Assembly (NCBI GenBank): GCA_945897915.1
Contig: CAMDGB010000012.1
Coordinates: forward strand, 1 to 56,862
Reading direction: 5' to 3'
DNA: 56,862 nt
DNA from: Chryseobacterium gleum
Lineage (GTDB): Bacteria > Bacteroidota > Bacteroidia > Flavobacteriales > Flavobacteriaceae
In this document: piece by piece, positions 53,859 to 56,862 of the stretch
How the letters are laid out: each line of letters starts with the position of its first letter
Position numbering within the stretch: position 1 is the stretch's first letter
The notes under the pieces: model-generated
What the model saw: the letters and a program-made list of their open reading frames with translations, nothing else
Databases searched by the model: none
What the model was told of the DNA's origin: nothing
Position numbers and translations under genes: made by a program

Positions 53859-54848
53859 TTAATACGCCCATTTTAAGTAAATAGATCCCCATGTGAATCC
53901 ACCACCAAATGCAGCAAAAATTAAATTATCTCCTTTTTTAAATTTATCTTCAAAATCTGCTAAAAGTAAAGGTAGTGTAGCAGAAGTGGTATTTCCGTAT
54001 CTGTGAATGTTGACTAAAACTTTAGATTCGTCTACATTCATTCTATTTGCAGTGGCGTCAATAATTCTTTTGTTTGCTTGATGTGCAATTAACCAATTTA
54101 CATCATCGTGCGTTAAGTTATTACGTTGCATGATTTTTTCACTTACATCTGCCATACCTGAAACAGCGTGTTTGAATACGGTTTTTCCATCTTGAAATAC
54201 AAAATGTTGTTTGTTTTTTATGGTTTCTTCAGATGGAGGTAAAATAGAACCACCTGCTTCAATTTTTAAAAAATCTCTTCCAATTCCGTCCGATTTTAAA
54301 ATTTCGTCTTGAACTCCTAATCCTTCAAAATTAGGCTCAAACAAAGCTGCACCGGCGCCGTCTCCAAAAATAATACAGGTAGCACGGTCAGTATAATCAA
54401 TTATAGATGACATTTTATCAGCGCCTATAAGTAATACTTTTTTATATTTTCCAGATTGAATGTAAGCTGAAGCGGTTGACATACCAAAAAGAAATCCTGA
54501 ACAAGCAGCTTGTAAGTCGAATGCAAAGGCATTTGTAGCTCCAATTTGCGTGGCTACATATACTCCAGTTGCCGCTACAGGCAAATCTGGTGTGGTAGTT
54601 GCCATAATTACCAAGTCAATATCTTTTGGATCTAGTTTTGCTTTTTCTATAAGGTTTTGAGCGGCTTTAATGGCAAGGTAAGAAGTTCCTTCGCCGTCTA
54701 ATTTTAAAAGCCTTCTCTCTTTTATTCCGGTTCTTGATGTTATCCATTCATCATTGGTATCAACCAAAGTTTCTAGAACCTGATTTGATAATACATATTC
54801 TGGTACATACGAGCCAATTGCAGTAATTGCGGCAGTAATTTTATTCAT
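53859..54848 (-). CDS. fabH: 3-oxoacyl-ACP synthase III
   Basis: ATG at 54848 (MNKITAAITAIGSYVPEYVL) gives 329 aa. The 10-residue longer frame adds a lysine-rich, unconserved start. The catalytic triad is Cys116 (QAACSGFLFG), His256 (LIAHQANKRI) and Asn286 (HRYGNTTSA), with the standard 30-residue His-Asn spacing. It condenses an acyl-CoA primer with malonyl-ACP to start fatty-acid chains. In flavobacteria branched primers are likely. It heads the fabH-accB-accC transcript, and a terminator separates it from rpmF. Confidence 0.96.
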   Translation of the reverse strand: MNKITAAITAIGSYVPEYVLSNQVLETLVDTNDEWITSRTGIKERRLLKLDGEGTSYLAIKAAQNLIEKAKLDPKDIDLVIMATTTPDLPVAATGVYVATQIGATNAFAFDLQAACSGFLFGMSTASAYIQSGKYKKVLLIGADKMSSIIDYTDRATCIIFGDGAGAALFEPNFEGLGVQDEILKSDGIGRDFLKIEAGGSILPPSEETIKNKQHFVFQDGKTVFKHAVSGMADVSEKIMQRNNLTHDDVNWLIAHQANKRIIDATANRMNVDESKVLVNIHRYGNTTSATLPLLLADFEDKFKKGDNLIFAAFGGGFTWGSIYLKWAY

Positions 54849-55040
54849 TGTTTTTAATGTTATTTTTTTTGGTAACATATGTGTCGCTATTTCTTTGTGA
54901 TTTTCTTTCGAAGCACGCAGTGTTTAAGGCGATTTCATAAATAAATAATTTTCTTTGCAACTTTGTGTGCGTAAAGAGGCGAAAATTACGAATTATTTCG
55001 GAATTTTCTAAAAATACAAATAGATAATTTTCATTAAAAT

Positions 55041-55068
55041 AAAAAAAACCCTCACGCAGGTGAGAGTT
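55041..55068 (-). terminator. Rho-independent terminator after rpmF
   Basis: On the minus strand AACTCTCAC (55068-55060) and GTGAGGGTT (55055-55047) form a 9-bp stem with one mismatch and a 4-base loop, followed by T8. It is 20 bases after the rpmF stop, so fabH 190 bases further needs its own promoter, which I cannot pinpoint. Confidence 0.8.
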
Positions 55069-55088
55069 TCTCAATAATTTTTTTGAAA

Positions 55089-55283
55089 TTATAGCATACT
55101 ATCCGTCTTGTCGATAACAACTTGACCTCTGTAATACATTTTACCTTCATGCCAGTATGCTCTATGATATAAGTGAGCTTCACCAGTTACTACGCAAGTT
55201 GCAATTTGTTGTGCAGATGCTTTGTAGTGTGTTCTTCTTTTGTCTCTTCTAGTCGATGACTGTCTACGTTTAGGATGTGCCAT
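55089..55283 (-). CDS. rpmF: 50S ribosomal protein L32
   Basis: The 64-aa protein has the L32 start [20 protein letters not shown] and a basic N-terminal half, then [19 protein letters not shown]. The four zinc cysteines of some L32 proteins are not kept (a single Cys), so this is the zinc-free form. It follows the DUF177 gene by 6 bases, the arrangement found across bacteria. Confidence 0.96.
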   Translation of the reverse strand: MAHPKRRQSSTRRDKRRTHYKASAQQIATCVVTGEAHLYHRAYWHEGKMYYRGQVVIDKTDSML

Positions 55284-55289
55284 TTTATT

Positions 55290-55829
55290 CTATTTTTTAT
55301 CCGTTAATAGTTTTTTTAAACCTTCCCATCTTGGGTCTATTTCTTTAATCTCTTGTGCTTTTGTTTCTTTTGGAGAAAACTTTTCCAAATTTTGTAATGC
55401 TTCTGATTGTAATGTACCATCTTTTATTCCAGTGTGTATTCTTTTTGTTGGAACAGATAAAATCATCATTTCATAACAATATTGTGCTACGTTTACTTGA
55501 AATTCATCATGAGGCAAAATGATAAATTCATCATGGTCATCATTAAATTCTTCGCCAAATCTAACTATGAGTTTCATTTTACCTTTAATCGGTAAATCAA
55601 AATCTTCGTTTGTTAAATCGCAAGGAACATTTACAATTCCTTTGTGCGAAAAACTGAGTTCAAGCATATTGCTTTTTTTCTCTAATACTACATTCATTTT
55701 GATGTTAGAACTATTAAATTCTTCATAGCCAAAATGAGTAAAGAACGTATTGTTTACTTGAAATTCAAACTGGTGTTTACCCAGTTTTAATCCTGAAAAT
55801 GGGATTAAAAATTCTTTTAATATATCCAT
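55290..55829 (-). CDS. DUF177 (YceD) family protein
   Basis: The 179-aa protein has the DUF177 core: LSFSHKGIVNVPCDLTNEDFDLPIKGKMKLIVRFGEE, with the conserved Cys and the Val-Arg-Phe strand, and an acidic stretch (DDHDEFIILPHDEF). The family is linked to large-subunit rRNA and ribosome assembly. It is cotranscribed with rpmF. Confidence 0.93.
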   Translation of the reverse strand: MDILKEFLIPFSGLKLGKHQFEFQVNNTFFTHFGYEEFNSSNIKMNVVLEKKSNMLELSFSHKGIVNVPCDLTNEDFDLPIKGKMKLIVRFGEEFNDDHDEFIILPHDEFQVNVAQYCYEMMILSVPTKRIHTGIKDGTLQSEALQNLEKFSPKETKAQEIKEIDPRWEGLKKLLTDKK

Positions 55830-55861
55830 AACATCAGTTTTTCCCTTTTTATAAGGGTGTG

Positions 55862-55889
55862 CAAAGATACAAAAATATTGGAATTACAA
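55862..55889 (-). promoter_or_regulatory. Promoter of the DUF177-rpmF operon
   Basis: On the minus strand TTG (55889-55887) and TATCTTTG (55869-55862) are separated by 17 bases, fitting the Bacteroidetes -33/-7 arrangement. It leaves 32 bases before the ATG at 55829. Confidence 0.55.
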
Positions 55890-55913
55890 TAATTTTCTTT
55901 GCTTTTTTTTAAA

Positions 55914-56862
55914 TTAAACTTTACCTGTTCCTTTTTTCAAAGGGTTGTTGGTTAATTCATCATATTCCATGCGATTTTTATATATGTCTATAGCGCTGTA
56001 AACGGCTTCTCTGAAAGAACTTTCGTTGGCTATATTTTTTCCTGCAATGTCAAAACCTGTTCCGTGATCTGGCGAGGTTCTTATTTTGTTTAAACCTGCT
56101 GTAAAATTCACACCTTCACCAAAAGAAAGGGTTTTGAAAGGAATTAATCCTTGGTCGTGATACATCGCAACTACCGCATCGTAATTTTTATATTGGCTGG
56201 AACCAAAAAAACTATCTGCTGAAAACGGGCCAAAAACTTGAATACCACTTTTAAAAATCTTCTCTAAACTTGGTTTCACAATTTCATCATCTTCTTTGCC
56301 AATTACGCCATTATCGCCGCTATGTGGATTCAATCCCAAAACTGCAATTTTTGGTTTGTTTATTTTAAAATCGGCAATTAAACTTTGATTTATAGTGTTG
56401 ATTTTTTTCTCAATTAATTTTGAATTGATATGTTTTGACAACTCTGCAATAGGAATATGGTCTGTAATTAATCCCACTTTAATATCTTCATGAACCATAA
56501 ACATTAAGGCTTCACCTTCTAATTGTTCGTTTAGATAATCGGTATGTCCTGCAAATCTGTAATCATCCGCTTGAATGTTGTATTTATTTATAGGCGCAGT
56601 TACCAAAATGTCAATTTGGTTATTTTTTAAAGCCGCAGTTGCCGCTTGAAACGATTTGATTGCGTATTTACCTATTTCTTCATCTAATTTGCCGTTTTCT
56701 AAATTAGCCCCTTCGCGCCATACATTTAAAACATTTATTTTTCCTAAAACAATTTGATTTAGATTGTCAATTCCTTGTATAAATGCGTTTAAATTGTAAG
56801 TTCTTTTTAAAAACGAAACAATTTTAGCATTAGCAAAAATAACAGGCGTGCAGATGTCTAAC
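55914..56862 (-). CDS. pdxA: 4-hydroxythreonine-4-phosphate dehydrogenase, 5' truncated by window edge
   Basis: The frame stays open to the last base of the window (LDICTPVIFANAKIV ... at its upstream end), so the start lies outside. An apparent start at 56606 is an internal TTG and is rejected. PdxA motifs are VTAPINKYNIQ, FAGHTDYL with a metal-ligand His, GLNPHSGDNG, YHDQGLIPFK and TSPDHGTGFDIAG. The enzyme oxidizes 4-hydroxythreonine 4-phosphate in pyridoxal phosphate synthesis. It reads towards the DUF177 operon, which has its own promoter in the 84-bp gap. Confidence 0.95.
   Translation of the reverse strand, partial: LDICTPVIFANAKIVSFLKRTYNLNAFIQGIDNLNQIVLGKINVLNVWREGANLENGKLDEEIGKYAIKSFQAATAALKNNQIDILVTAPINKYNIQADDYRFAGHTDYLNEQLEGEALMFMVHEDIKVGLITDHIPIAELSKHINSKLIEKKINTINQSLIADFKINKPKIAVLGLNPHSGDNGVIGKEDDEIVKPSLEKIFKSGIQVFGPFSADSFFGSSQYKNYDAVVAMYHDQGLIPFKTLSFGEGVNFTAGLNKIRTSPDHGTGFDIAGKNIANESSFREAVYSAIDIYKNRMEYDELTNNPLKKGTGKV

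Noticed and set aside
54841..55074. 77-aa minus-strand reading frame between fabH and rpmF
   Set aside because: It runs through the rpmF terminator and TTTGCG-like repeats, has no recognizable domain and overlaps the fabH start. Best seen as a chance frame.
55914..56606. pdxA as a complete gene starting at 56606
   Set aside because: The codon there is an internal TTG and the PdxA-like frame continues to the window end, so the gene is truncated by the edge.

Overview
The window is strongly AT-rich and looks like a chromosomal segment of a Flavobacteriaceae member, most likely a Flavobacterium or close relative. The evidence is a SusC/SusD pair, type IX secretion (T9SS) type A and type B C-terminal sorting domains, TAnnTTTG -7 promoter boxes, an HMG-CoA reductase/GYDIA GHMP kinase pair, and the order DUF177-rpmF-fabH-accB-accC next to pdxA. 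I see no tRNA, rRNA, CRISPR, IS or prophage. Coding density is high and no gene-free stretch exceeds about 300 bases.

Region 1 (1-603) is the 3' end of an OmpA-family gene with a strong terminator. Region 2 (about 0.8-16.5 kb) is a polysaccharide utilization locus (PUL). It holds a divergent membrane-spanning sensor with its own LuxR-type HTH, a T9SS-exported SusE/F-like glycan-binding protein, SusC, SusD, a secreted endonuclease/exonuclease/phosphatase-family protein, two different GH30 enzymes and a GH3 beta-glucosidase. The two GH30 plus GH3, with no GH16 or GH17, point to beta-1,6-glucan or beta-1,6-branched beta-glucan as substrate. Three phased ACGTAwT repeats in the divergent intergenic region are a candidate operator.

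Region 3 (16.5-30 kb) holds a tRNA-dihydrouridine synthase, QueD, a 2OG-Fe(II) oxygenase, an enoyl-CoA hydratase-like protein beside a large IgGFc-binding-domain T9SS type B surface protein, a divergent redox group (Omp28-like / TlpA-like / DUF6029-like outer-membrane protein) and a giant outer-membrane protein of unknown function. Region 4 (30-35.8 kb) carries a serine hydrolase, lpxB, an NlpC/P60 lipoprotein, comEC and a thioredoxin-like protein. Region 5 (35.8-41.3 kb) is a peptide-use operon: DPP-IV-like S9 peptidase and two POT transporters. Region 6 (41.4-45.5 kb) has HMG-CoA reductase with a GHMP kinase, a small lipoprotein, an SDR protein and a zinc-ribbon protein.

Region 7 (45.7-51.7 kb) has tandem tail-less SSB paralogues with an HRDC protein, then on the minus strand metG-HAD-CAT-like acetyltransferase, and on the plus strand LD-carboxypeptidase and YraN. 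Region 8 (51.9 kb to the end) is the fatty-acid and ribosomal cluster (accC, accB, fabH, rpmF, DUF177) and a truncated pdxA.

Themes beyond the gene list: (i) a repeated promoter geometry with the -7 box only 17-19 bases before the start codon, implying very short leaders; (ii) dispersed GTCATGCTGAA-type palindromic repeats, one lying in frame inside a gene; (iii) terminators built into the ends of coding sequences; (iv) a PUL whose glycan-binding protein carries a T9SS signal and whose operon includes a phosphatase/nuclease-fold protein.
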